A stretch of 64,000 nucleotides of DNA from Frigidibacter mobilis (lineage in GTDB: Bacteria > Pseudomonadota > Alphaproteobacteria > Rhodobacterales > Rhodobacteraceae): contig NZ_CP012661.1 of NCBI RefSeq assembly GCF_001620265.1, forward strand, positions 2,914,001 to 2,978,000. Direction: 5' to 3'. Position numbers and translations under genes: made by a program. Every line of letters starts with the position of its first letter. The first letter of the stretch is position 1. The notes under the pieces are model-generated. The model ran no database searches. It was not told the DNA's origin and saw only the letters and a program-made list of their open reading frames with translations. Positions 27,905 to 35,292 of this stretch are shown piece by piece.

Positions 27905-28072
27905 AGGCGAGGCGCTGCGTCGCCCCGCCCGCGCGGGACGTGGCGCCCGGAGCCGCTGGCAGCGAGAGACCGGCTGAGGACAGCGCCCGCCAATGGCGGG
28001 GCGGGCGCTGGCCGGGCCCTTGGCGCTCGTCCGTTGCGGGTGGAAAGGGCAACGGCGTGGCGAAGGCGATGG
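27905..28072. repeat. Dispersed intergenic repeat, copy 2
   Basis: Part of a gene-free stretch of about 700 bp (27786-28487) that also holds copy 3. Same block order as copy 1: GGCGAGGC-type hairpin, CCGCCCGCGCGGGACG, GCCGCTGGCAGC-GAGAGACCGGCTGAGGAC, CCCGCCAATGGCGGG hairpin, GGGCGCTGGCCGGGCCCTTGG, and GGCGTGGCGAAGGCGATGG at the right end, where it is truncated before the final hairpin arm. Confidence 0.75.
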
Positions 28073-28102
28073 AAGGGTTATGACACCGGCTCGGCCCCGT
28101 TC

Positions 28103-28262
28103 TGGCCTCGCCCCCGCCCGCGCGGGACGCCTCCCCCGGTGCCGCTGGCAACGCGAGACCGGCTGAGGCCGGCGCTGGCCCGGCCCTTGGGGCCGTCCGG
28201 TGTGGGATGAGAGGACCCCGCGTGGCGAAGGCGATGGCCTTCGCCAGGGAGGGGGCGCGGCG
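28103..28262. repeat. Dispersed intergenic repeat, copy 3
   Basis: In the same gap as copy 2, in direct orientation and about 200 bp further on. Shorter: the internal GCCCGCCA/TGGCGGGC hairpin between TGAGG and GGCGCTGGCC is missing. The right end is intact, with GCGAAGGC-GATG-GCCTTCGC and GGGGGCGCGG. Confidence 0.75.
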
Positions 28263-28487
28263 CCAAAGTAATCGACGGCCCCATCCCCGGCGTCTCAGCC
28301 CCCGCACCCCACCTGCCCTTGCCCGGCCCCCGCCCCTGCGCTAGGTTTCCAGAACAGGCTCGGCCCACGCCTCCCCCCTCCGCCGGGGAAGTATCGCACA
28401 TACGGGGTGACGAGGATCATCGAACCCTCTGTTCGAGCGCTCGCATAAGGAGGGGTTGCGACATGGGCTCGGAAGGAAGGTTCCGAC

Positions 28488-29183
28488 ATGCGGCTCTCCG
28501 CACCGATCTATCAGTTGAAACGCCGCGCCCGGCTGCTGTCGCGGCGCGAAACCATCCCGCTTCATGACGCGCTGGACCGCATCGCGCAGGCAGAAGGCCT
28601 CGCGTCCTGGAGCCTGCTGGCAAGCCGCGTGGCACAAGTGACACCGGCCAACGAGCTGCTGGCCCGGCTTGCCGAGGGCGACATGCTGCTGATCGGCGCC
28701 CGGCCCGGGCAAGGCAAGACCCGGCTGGGCCTGCAGCTGCTGCTGGATGCGCTGCACGAGGGGCGGCGGGCGGTGTTCTTCACGCTGGAATATACGGACC
28801 AGCAGGCGCTGGAGCGGATGCAGGCGCTGGATCCGGGGCTGGACAGGCTGCCCGAGATCGTGACCTCGGAGGCGATCAGCGCCGGGGTCATCGTCCGGCA
28901 CCTGGCGGATGCGCCGCGGGGGACGGTCGCCGTCATCGACTATCTGCAGATCCTGGACCAGCAGCGCAGCAAGCCGATGCTGGCAGAGCAGATGGCGATG
29001 CTGCAGGAGTTTGCGCGGCAAAGCGGCGTTATCCTGGGGTTCATCTCGCAGATCGACCGCAGCTTCGACCCAGGCCGCGCCCCGGTGCCCGGGCCGGGCG
29101 ACATCCGCCTGCCGAACCCGATCCCGGCAGGGGTGTTCTCGAAGAGCTGCTTCCTGCATGGCGGCGAGGTGCGAATGCAGTAG
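28488..29183 (+). CDS. Stand-alone DnaB/RecA-like ATPase
   Basis: 231-residue RecA-fold ATPase that resembles only the C-terminal motor domain of replicative DnaB helicase. Walker A is GARPGQGKT (about 69-77); FFTLEYTDQQALERM follows like DnaB's SLEM region; Walker B is VAVIDYLQIL (about 145-154). The N-terminal DnaG-binding domain of DnaB is absent, replaced by about 60 residues that include PLHDALDRIAQAEG. Shine-Dalgarno GGAAGG supports the ATG at 28488. Role unknown; may be a small helicase-like or clamp ATPase. Flanked upstream by two dispersed-repeat copies. Confidence 0.75.
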   Translation: MRLSAPIYQLKRRARLLSRRETIPLHDALDRIAQAEGLASWSLLASRVAQVTPANELLARLAEGDMLLIGARPGQGKTRLGLQLLLDALHEGRRAVFFTLEYTDQQALERMQALDPGLDRLPEIVTSEAISAGVIVRHLADAPRGTVAVIDYLQILDQQRSKPMLAEQMAMLQEFARQSGVILGFISQIDRSFDPGRAPVPGPGDIRLPNPIPAGVFSKSCFLHGGEVRMQ

Positions 29184-29213
29184 GCGGCAAAGGGCTGGCG
29201 GGGGGGGGAGCGC

Positions 29214-29903
29214 CTACCCCGCCGCCGGCCAGCGCCGGGCCAGATCGGCGGCAAGGGCGCAGTCGGTAGCGTCCAGCGGCCCGCCTGCCCAGGGGCGGAA
29301 GCGCAGGCGAAAGGCGGCCAGCAGCGCCGGAGCGGGTGCATCGGGCGGGTAGCCGAAGCGGGTGAGGTTGGCGTGGAAGGCGGCCTCGCCCGCCTCGGCC
29401 GCGCCTGCCTCGGGCCAGACCGAGAGGCCGGCCAGCGCCAGGCGGCGCCAGTCGAAGCGGGGGCCGGGGTCGGATTTGCGGGCCGGGGCCATGTCGGAAT
29501 GGGCGATCACGCCGGCGGGGGAAATGTCCCAGCGGGCCATCACCTCGGCCAGCAGCCGTTCCAGCGAAGCCATCTGCGGCTCGGGGAACGGGCGGTCGCC
29601 GGGGTTGGCCAGCTCTATCCCGATGGAGGCGGAGTTGACATCGGACCGCCCGCCCCAGCTGCCCGCCCCGGCATGCCAGGCGCGGGCGGGTTCGGGGACC
29701 AACGGCTCGGCACTGCCATCCTCGGCGATCAGCCAATGGGCGGAAACCTCGGCTTTGGGATCACAAAGCCGGTCGCGGGCGGCGGCGCAGGTCGCCATCG
29801 CGGTGTAATGGAGCACGATCAACGAGGGGCGGAGCCCGCCGCGCCGCTCGCCGAAATTCGGCGAGGGGAAGGCCGGTGTCCAGGGCGCGTCAGCCGCCGT
29901 CAC
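29214..29903 (-). CDS. N-acetylmuramoyl-L-alanine amidase, AmpD-like
   Basis: Zinc amidase-2 domain, 229 residues, cleaving the amide between MurNAc and the peptide in cell-wall recycling or remodelling. Zinc ligands are visible as His in LIVLHYTAM, His in VIAHSDMAP, and Asp in KSDPGPRFDW; NSASIGIELANPG is the conserved core. No signal peptide, so cytoplasmic recycling (AmpD role) is favoured. A GTG at 29903, 5 bp after the upstream stop, is the most likely start. Confidence 0.87.
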   Translation of the reverse strand: MTAADAPWTPAFPSPNFGERRGGLRPSLIVLHYTAMATCAAARDRLCDPKAEVSAHWLIAEDGSAEPLVPEPARAWHAGAGSWGGRSDVNSASIGIELANPGDRPFPEPQMASLERLLAEVMARWDISPAGVIAHSDMAPARKSDPGPRFDWRRLALAGLSVWPEAGAAEAGEAAFHANLTRFGYPPDAPAPALLAAFRLRFRPWAGGPLDATDCALAADLARRWPAAG

Positions 29904-29907
29904 CGGA

Positions 29908-30720
29908 TCAGCCGCGCGCCTTCTGGAACGGCGTCGGGTCCCAGCGACAGGCATAGCCGTCGCCATCGGGGTCGAGGTTGCCCGGATCGCGCTGCGGGCC
30001 GCCGCGGCGCAGGAATTCCATCTGCGCCAGGTCCTGCGAGGCAAACTTGGCGCAGTTGCGTTCATAGTTCGACAGGTGCAGGCCCATGCGGGTATAGGCC
30101 TGCTGGCCCAGCGGGTTGCGGGCGTTGATCGCGTATTCAACGATATTGGGCCCGGTCTCGGTGCGCGGCGGCAGCGCGGTCGGCTGGACCTGCTGATATT
30201 GCGCGGCATTGGCGGCGATGCGGGCCCGGTCGGATTCGATGCTCTCGCGCGAGGCGACGGCAGAGAAGTCGTTCTCGTCGGAAATGCGCGCGGAGCCGCT
30301 GGCGGCGGGGACGGCGGGGATCGGGGCCGCGGCAGAGGGGACCGGCTGATAGGGGGTGGGCTGATAGGGCACGGGGGCAGTGGGAACCGGCTGGTAGGGT
30401 GTCACGGTGGTGCCGTTGGGCGAGGTGGCGTTCAGCGCGGCCAAAGCGGCAGAGCCGATGGCGGCATCCCCGGTGGGGGCGACGGCAGCGGTGGAGCCGA
30501 GCGGCGCCGAGCTGATCGGGCCGCCGGTGATCGCCGAGGCGGGCGCGGTGGCGGCGCCATAGCCACCCTGCGAGGTCGCCTGCCCCGAATGGGCGCGCAT
30601 GTAGCTGCCATAGCTGTCAAAGCCGACGCCGGCGCCGCTGTCAGGCATGGCCGGCGCGCAGGCGGCAAGAGCCAGCAGCAAAGCCGGTGAGACGATCCGC
30701 ATAGAACTGCCCCGTGTCAT
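29908..30720 (-). CDS. Proline-rich lipoprotein with excalibur-like C-terminus
   Basis: 270-residue envelope protein. Signal peptide with lipobox LAAC (lipidated Cys at about residue 21 from the ATG at 30720; 30702 is an alternative start). Residues 110-140 hold a PxPYQP repeat (PYQPVPTAPVPYQPTPYQPV, near-periodic every 8-10 residues). The C-terminal segment NCAKFASQDLAQMEFLRRGG then DPDGDGYACRWDP resembles an excalibur calcium-binding motif with its DxDxDG loop. Immediately upstream of the amidase gene, so a cell-envelope role is likely. Confidence 0.8.
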   Translation of the reverse strand: MTRGSSMRIVSPALLLALAACAPAMPDSGAGVGFDSYGSYMRAHSGQATSQGGYGAATAPASAITGGPISSAPLGSTAAVAPTGDAAIGSAALAALNATSPNGTTVTPYQPVPTAPVPYQPTPYQPVPSAAAPIPAVPAASGSARISDENDFSAVASRESIESDRARIAANAAQYQQVQPTALPPRTETGPNIVEYAINARNPLGQQAYTRMGLHLSNYERNCAKFASQDLAQMEFLRRGGPQRDPGNLDPDGDGYACRWDPTPFQKARG

Positions 30721-30753
30721 GATGAATCCCCGCATCCCTGGCAATCGCGCCGC

Positions 30754-32235
30754 TTACCACCATTTCGCCGGTTTGGAAACGAAGCCGGCCGCACGCTCCA
30801 GCACATAGGCGTGATTGAGCAGCTCGCCCTCTTCCCAGGGCCGGCCGATCAGCTGCAGGCCCAGCGGCAGGCCGCGGCCATCGAGCCCGGTCGGCACCGC
30901 GATGCCGGGAAGCCCGGCAAGGTTGACGGTGACGGTGAACACGTCGTTGAGATACATCGCCACCGGGTCGGCATCGGCCATCTCGCCAAGGCCGAAGGCG
31001 CTGGACGGGGTGGCAGGCGTCAGGATCGCATCGATGCCATCCGCAAAGGCCAGCTCGAAATCGCGCTTGATGAGGGCGCGGACCTTGCGGGCACGGTTGT
31101 AATAGGCGTCGTAGAAGCCCGCCGACAGCACATAGGTGCCGACCATCACCCGGCGCTGCACCTCCTTGCCAAAGCCCTCGGCCCGGGTCTTCTCATACAT
31201 CTCGGTGATGCCATCGCCCTGCCCCAGCCTGGCGCGGTGGCCATAGCGCACGCCGTCATAGCGCGCGAGGTTGCTGGAAGCTTCGGCGGGGGCCACCACG
31301 TAATAGGCGGGCAGCGCGTATTTGGTGTGTGGCAGGCTGATGTCGACGATCTCGGCGCCCGCATCCTTCAGCATCGCGGCGCCATCGGACCACAGCTTCT
31401 CGATCTCGGCGGGCATCCCCTCCATGCGGTATTCGCGCGGGATGCCGATCTTCCTGCCGCGGATGTCGCCGGTCAGCGCCGCCTCAAAATCGGGCACCGG
31501 CAGATCGGCACAGGTGCTGTCCCTGGTATCGGGCCCGGCCATCGTGCCCAGCATGATCGCGGCATCGCGCACGGTCTTGGTCATCGGGCCGGCCTGGTCG
31601 AGGCTGGAGGCGAAGGCGACGATGCCCCAGCGGCTGACGCGGCCATAGGTCGGCTTGATGCCGACGATGCCGGTAAAGGCCGCGGGCTGGCGGATCGACC
31701 CGCCGGTATCGGTGCCGGTGGCGGCAAGGCAGAGGTCGGCGGCGACGGCAGCGGCAGACCCGCCCGACGAGCCGCCGGGGGTCAGTTGGCGGTCATCGAC
31801 CTTCCAGGGGTTCACGGCATTGCCGTAGCAGGAGGTTTCGTTGGAGCTGCCCATAGCGAACTCGTCCATGTTCAGCTTGCCCAGCATCACCGCACCCGCA
31901 CCGAACAGCCGGGCGGTGACGGTGGACTCATACTCGGGGCGGAAGCCCTCGAGGATGTTGGAAGCGGCCTGCGAGGGCACGCCTTTGGTGCAGAACAGGT
32001 CCTTGATCCCCAGCGGGATGCCGCACAGCGCCGGCGCCTCGCCCGCGGCCAGCCGCGCATCGGCGGCCTTGGCCTGATCGCGGGCGATCTCGGGCGTGTG
32101 GTGGACAAAGGCGTTCAGCGCGCCGGCGCCCTCGATGGCGGCAAGGCAGGCCTCGGTCAGCGCAAGCGCGGTGGTCTCGCCCATGCGCAGCGCGTCGCGG
32201 GCGCCCGCAATGGTCAGCTGGTTCAGCGCGGTCAT
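30754..32235 (-). CDS. gatA: Asp-tRNA(Asn)/Glu-tRNA(Gln) amidotransferase subunit A
   Basis: Glutaminase subunit of GatCAB, which releases ammonia for amidation of Glu-tRNA(Gln) and Asp-tRNA(Asn). Amidase-signature Ser-cisSer-Lys triad: Lys in [24 protein letters not shown] with the catalytic serines, and [14 protein letters not shown]. Full length at 493 residues. Overlaps gatC by ATGA at 32232-32235; gatB is not in the window. Confidence 0.97.
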   Translation of the reverse strand: MTALNQLTIAGARDALRMGETTALALTEACLAAIEGAGALNAFVHHTPEIARDQAKAADARLAAGEAPALCGIPLGIKDLFCTKGVPSQAASNILEGFRPEYESTVTARLFGAGAVMLGKLNMDEFAMGSSNETSCYGNAVNPWKVDDRQLTPGGSSGGSAAAVAADLCLAATGTDTGGSIRQPAAFTGIVGIKPTYGRVSRWGIVAFASSLDQAGPMTKTVRDAAIMLGTMAGPDTRDSTCADLPVPDFEAALTGDIRGRKIGIPREYRMEGMPAEIEKLWSDGAAMLKDAGAEIVDISLPHTKYALPAYYVVAPAEASSNLARYDGVRYGHRARLGQGDGITEMYEKTRAEGFGKEVQRRVMVGTYVLSAGFYDAYYNRARKVRALIKRDFELAFADGIDAILTPATPSSAFGLGEMADADPVAMYLNDVFTVTVNLAGLPGIAVPTGLDGRGLPLGLQLIGRPWEEGELLNHAYVLERAAGFVSKPAKWW

Positions 32236-32519
32236 TCCATCACCTTCGGCACGGCAAAGAAGCCCTCGCGGGCATCGGGGGCGTTGGAGAGCACCTTTTC
32301 GGGCATGCCGCCATCGGTCACCACATCCTCGCGGCGCTTGAGGCGCATCGGCGTCACCGAGGTCATCGGCTCGATCCCGGTCACATCCACCTCGTTCAGC
32401 TGCTCCATGAAGCTGAGGATCCCCGAAAGCTCACCCGCCAAAGCGGGCAGATCCTGTTCCTTCACGGCGATGCGCGCGAGGTGCGCCACCCGCCTTGCGG
32501 TGTCGATGTCGATGGACAT
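32232..32519 (-). CDS. gatC: Asp-tRNA(Asn)/Glu-tRNA(Gln) amidotransferase subunit C
   Basis: 95-residue structural subunit that wraps GatA and GatB together. [24 protein letters not shown] and [22 protein letters not shown] are classic GatC. First gene of a gatC-gatA pair, with translational coupling by a four-base overlap. Confidence 0.96.
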   Translation of the reverse strand: MSIDIDTARRVAHLARIAVKEQDLPALAGELSGILSFMEQLNEVDVTGIEPMTSVTPMRLKRREDVVTDGGMPEKVLSNAPDAREGFFAVPKVME

Positions 32520-32560
32520 GGGGGTGTCTCCCTTGCGCCGGATGCTGTGCCGTGCCGGGT

Positions 32561-33235
32561 TTACGCGGCCACGGCCCCCGCTGCAAGCATCTGCCGGAGC
32601 CGGTGGCGCCGCCAGACCTCGATCATCCAGCCCAGCATCACCCCGTTGAGGATATGCCACAGGAAATGCGTGCCAAGCGGGATCGCGGTGCAGACCGGCT
32701 CGTCGATGGTGCGGAAGGCCAGCGAGACGACCAGGATGCCCGCACCAAGCGCAAGGCCGCGGGCGGTGGCAGCGTCGCGGCGCCGCAGCAGAACGGCGAA
32801 GAGCAGGATCAGCACCGGCACCGGCGCGTAGCCGGCCGAGGAGCCGAGGCCAGGCACGCGTTGCCACAGCGGCACGGTCAGCGCGGCATAGGGAAGGAAG
32901 GCCGCCGTCGCCAGCCCCGCCTGCCAGGGCTTCAGCCCCAGCAGATCGCGGCTGGCGGCAAAGACATAGAGCAGGATGAAGGCAAGGATCGGCAGCACAT
33001 CGGCGGTGCCGGCCCAGGCGGTGGCATGGGTGTGGAACAGCCACGAGCCCACGCCGATCACCGCCAGCACCGCGCACATCGCCCGGCCCATCGCCATGCC
33101 GGGGCCGTCAAGCCGCCGCCACATCACCGCCGCCGCCAGCAGGAAGGCGAGGTTGGTGAGCGCGTTCACCGGCTCTGACCAGTATTCCGGCCCCGTCCGC
33201 TCGCAATAGGCGTCGATCGCCTCTGTCCAGTCCAT
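32561..33235 (-). CDS. Ceramidase-domain membrane protein (CREST superfamily)
   Basis: 224 residues, about seven membrane helices. The superfamily metal-site motifs are visible: Ser-x3-His in GSWLFHTHATAW, Asp in TADVLPIL, and the HxxxH pair in GTHFLWHILNG. Alkaline ceramidases and PAQR/Per1 proteins share this site, so it is presumably a zinc-dependent membrane hydrolase, perhaps acting on sphingolipid-like or ornithine-type lipids. Substrate not known. It lies 42 bp upstream of gatC on the same strand. Confidence 0.85.
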   Translation of the reverse strand: MDWTEAIDAYCERTGPEYWSEPVNALTNLAFLLAAAVMWRRLDGPGMAMGRAMCAVLAVIGVGSWLFHTHATAWAGTADVLPILAFILLYVFAASRDLLGLKPWQAGLATAAFLPYAALTVPLWQRVPGLGSSAGYAPVPVLILLFAVLLRRRDAATARGLALGAGILVVSLAFRTIDEPVCTAIPLGTHFLWHILNGVMLGWMIEVWRRHRLRQMLAAGAVAA

Positions 33236-33322
33236 GCCTGCCTCCTTCCCCGCCTTCGTCTATTCCAATCCGCCCCGCAGCGGTTACCTTGGCAAGGGTA
33301 GGCGCAACACGGAGCAGTGCAA

Positions 33323-34015
33323 ATGCAAATCACCTGGCTTGGCCATTCGGGCTTTCGGATCCAGATCGAGGGGGCGGTGCTGCTGGTGGATCCCTGGATG
33401 ACCGGCAACCCGATGTTCCCCGCAGAACGCCGCGACGCGGCGCTGGAGGGCGCGACGCATGTGCTGCTGACGCATGGGCATGGCGACCATTCCGCCGATG
33501 CCGCCGCCATTGCGGCAGAGCTGGACATCCCCGTGGTGGGCATTCCCGAACTGGTCGGCTGGCTGACCCGGCAGCACGGGCTCAAGGGCTTCGACTTCAA
33601 CAAGGGCGGCACCGTCGATCTGGCCGGGGCCAAGGTGACGATGGTCAATGCGGTGCATTCCTCCTCGGTCTCCTCGGCGGCGGGGCCGGTCTATGCCGGC
33701 ACCGAGTCGGGCTACATGATCGCCGGCGAGGGCCATGTGATCTACCTGTCCGGCGATACCGACGTGATGGCCGACATGGCCGTTTTCAACGACCTGCACG
33801 CGCCCGATATCGGCATTCTGGCCTGCGGCGGACATTACACGATGGACATGCAGCGCGCGGCCTATGCGGCGAAGAAATTCTTCGACTTCAAGACCGTCAT
33901 CCCCTGCCACTACCGCACCTTCCCGCTGCTGGCGCAGTCGGCCGCGCCGCTGACCGCGGCGCTGCCCGGCGTCGACGTGATCGAACCCGAGGTGATGGTG
34001 CCAATCACGCTGTAG
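33323..34015 (+). CDS. UPF0173 metal-dependent hydrolase (metallo-beta-lactamase fold)
   Basis: 230-residue metallo-beta-lactamase-fold hydrolase with the metal motif LTHGHGDHSAD (about 49-59), a further GGHYTMD and a final CHYRTFPLL histidine. UPF0173 relatives are UlaG-like and their physiological substrate is unknown. ATG at 33323 with GGAG upstream; an in-frame GTG at 33317 is an alternative. Ends near a 31-bp palindromic repeat. Confidence 0.88.
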   Translation: MQITWLGHSGFRIQIEGAVLLVDPWMTGNPMFPAERRDAALEGATHVLLTHGHGDHSADAAAIAAELDIPVVGIPELVGWLTRQHGLKGFDFNKGGTVDLAGAKVTMVNAVHSSSVSSAAGPVYAGTESGYMIAGEGHVIYLSGDTDVMADMAVFNDLHAPDIGILACGGHYTMDMQRAAYAAKKFFDFKTVIPCHYRTFPLLAQSAAPLTAALPGVDVIEPEVMVPITL

Positions 34016-34049
34016 GCGGGCATTCTGCAAACGGGGCGCCAGCGGGGGC

Positions 34050-34080
34050 GCAGGCTCAAGAGGGGGCAGCGCCCCCTCCC
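34050..34080. repeat. 31-bp palindromic repeat, copy A
   Basis: GCAGGCTCA followed by A and then the palindrome GAGGGGGC-AGC-GCCCCCTC and CC. Sits between the convergent hydrolase and DsrE genes, where the hairpin could act as a transcription barrier, though there is no T-tract. Copy B at 34670-34700 differs by a single base. Confidence 0.8.
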
Positions 34081-34096
34081 CCCTTCCCTTCAGCGC

Positions 34097-34558
34097 CTAT
34101 GGCCGCAGATAGGCGTAGCCCTGCTGCTGCAGCTCCATCAGCCGCACCGCGCCCGAGGGCACTTCGGTGGCCTCCTCCAGCAGCGGCACCTCTTTCTTGG
34201 CCTTCTGCTCCATCGCCTCGACGGTGTTCAGGCAGACCGAGAAGCTGATATTGTCCATCTCCATCGCCATCATCCCGATCCGGTCGGCAACGGGCGAGGT
34301 ATCGGCGCGCAGCATGTGGACGCCGGGGCCATAGGTGACGATCTCGATCACCACCTCCTGCCCCAGATCGCCGTAATGCCTGGCGATGTTGGCGGCATTG
34401 TTCAGGGCCATGTTCATGGTCGCCGGGTCATCCTGGTCGACATGGATGGCCACCTTCGCGGGCTGGCTGGATGCCATCGGCGCGGCATCCTGCGCCGCCA
34501 GCGGCGCGGCAAGCAGCCCGGCCAGCAGAGCGGCGAGCGACAGACGGAACAGGTTCAT
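34097..34558 (-). CDS. Periplasmic DsrE family protein
   Basis: 153 residues with a cleavable signal peptide (MNLFRLSLAALLAGLLAAPLAAQ). The mature part has the DsrE/DsrF-like fold: KVAIHVDQDDPATMNMALNNAANI and VVIEIVTYGPGVHML, with one cysteine in FSVCLNTVEAM. Members are associated with sulfur relay or periplasmic sulfur chemistry, but one cysteine alone does not prove sulfur transfer. Shine-Dalgarno GGGAGGAT upstream of 34558. Confidence 0.85.
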   Translation of the reverse strand: MNLFRLSLAALLAGLLAAPLAAQDAAPMASSQPAKVAIHVDQDDPATMNMALNNAANIARHYGDLGQEVVIEIVTYGPGVHMLRADTSPVADRIGMMAMEMDNISFSVCLNTVEAMEQKAKKEVPLLEEATEVPSGAVRLMELQQQGYAYLRP

Positions 34559-34669
34559 GCGATCCTCCCTTATCACATAGACACAGATGAATATCGCAAC
34601 CTTCGCGTATTTCTCCCGCCCTGGCAACGACGGTGGCGCCCGCGGGGGCCTGCCCCCGCACCAACGGCC

Positions 34670-34700
34670 GCAGGCTCAGGAGGGGGCAGCGCCCCCTCCC
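34670..34700. repeat. 31-bp palindromic repeat, copy B, overlapping the tadA stop
   Basis: Same element as copy A with one difference (G at 34679 where copy A has A at 34059). Here it overlaps the 3' end of tadA and encodes its last residues GGGAAPS and the TGA stop at 34676-34678. Confidence 0.8.
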
Positions 34701-35149
34701 CTGCGGCCTGCGAAGAACTCCCGCAGCAGCCGTTCCGACTCGCGCGCGCCGATGCCGTCATAGACCTCGGGCGCATGGTGGCATTGCGGGTGGGCAAAGA
34801 CCCGGGCGCCCTGCGCCACGCCGCCCGATTTGGGATCGGCGGCGCCGTAGTAGAGCCGCGCGATGCGGGCGAAGCCGATGGCGGCGGCGCACATCGGGCA
34901 GGGTTCGAGCGTGACGTAGAGGTCATGGCCGGGCAGGCGCTCCGACCCGAGCGCGGCACAGGCGGCGCGCAGGGCGAGGATCTCGGCATGGGCGGTGGGA
35001 TCGGCCATTTCGCGGGTGCGGTTGCCGGCGGCGGCGACGACTCGGCCTTCGGGCGAGACCACGACCGCGCCCACAGGCACCTCACCGCGCGCGCCCGCGG
35101 CCCGGGCCTCGGCAAGGGCGGCGTCCATATGGCTGCGGAACCCGGTCAT
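34676..35149 (-). CDS. tadA: tRNA-specific adenosine-34 deaminase
   Basis: Deaminates A34 to inosine in tRNA-Arg(ACG). Zinc site: His-Ala-Glu in DPTAHAEILAL and PCPMC in TLEPCPMCAAAIGFARI. 157 residues, full length. Its last residues (GRRGGGAAPS) come from the inserted palindromic repeat copy B and are not part of the conserved fold. The ATG at 35149 fits; it is divergent from the rluB-like gene. Confidence 0.93.
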   Translation of the reverse strand: MTGFRSHMDAALAEARAAGARGEVPVGAVVVSPEGRVVAAAGNRTREMADPTAHAEILALRAACAALGSERLPGHDLYVTLEPCPMCAAAIGFARIARLYYGAADPKSGGVAQGARVFAHPQCHHAPEVYDGIGARESERLLREFFAGRRGGGAAPS

Positions 35150-35292
35150 GGCCTGCTTGATGCCCCGGCCCCGCCCCGCATGCAAGTCCCGCGTGCAAGG
35201 TGCTTTTCTCGGGCCAGCCTTTGCTGTAGAAGGGCTGCTTGCACTTTGCCATCAGCCGACGCGATGTCGCCGCATTCTCAAGGAGAGACCCC

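Noticed and set aside
27417..28307. N-terminal extension of the ArsR gene to 296 codons
   Set aside because: The extra residues translate repeat copies 2 and 3 and are Ala/Arg/Pro shadow sequence; the family starts at 27734.
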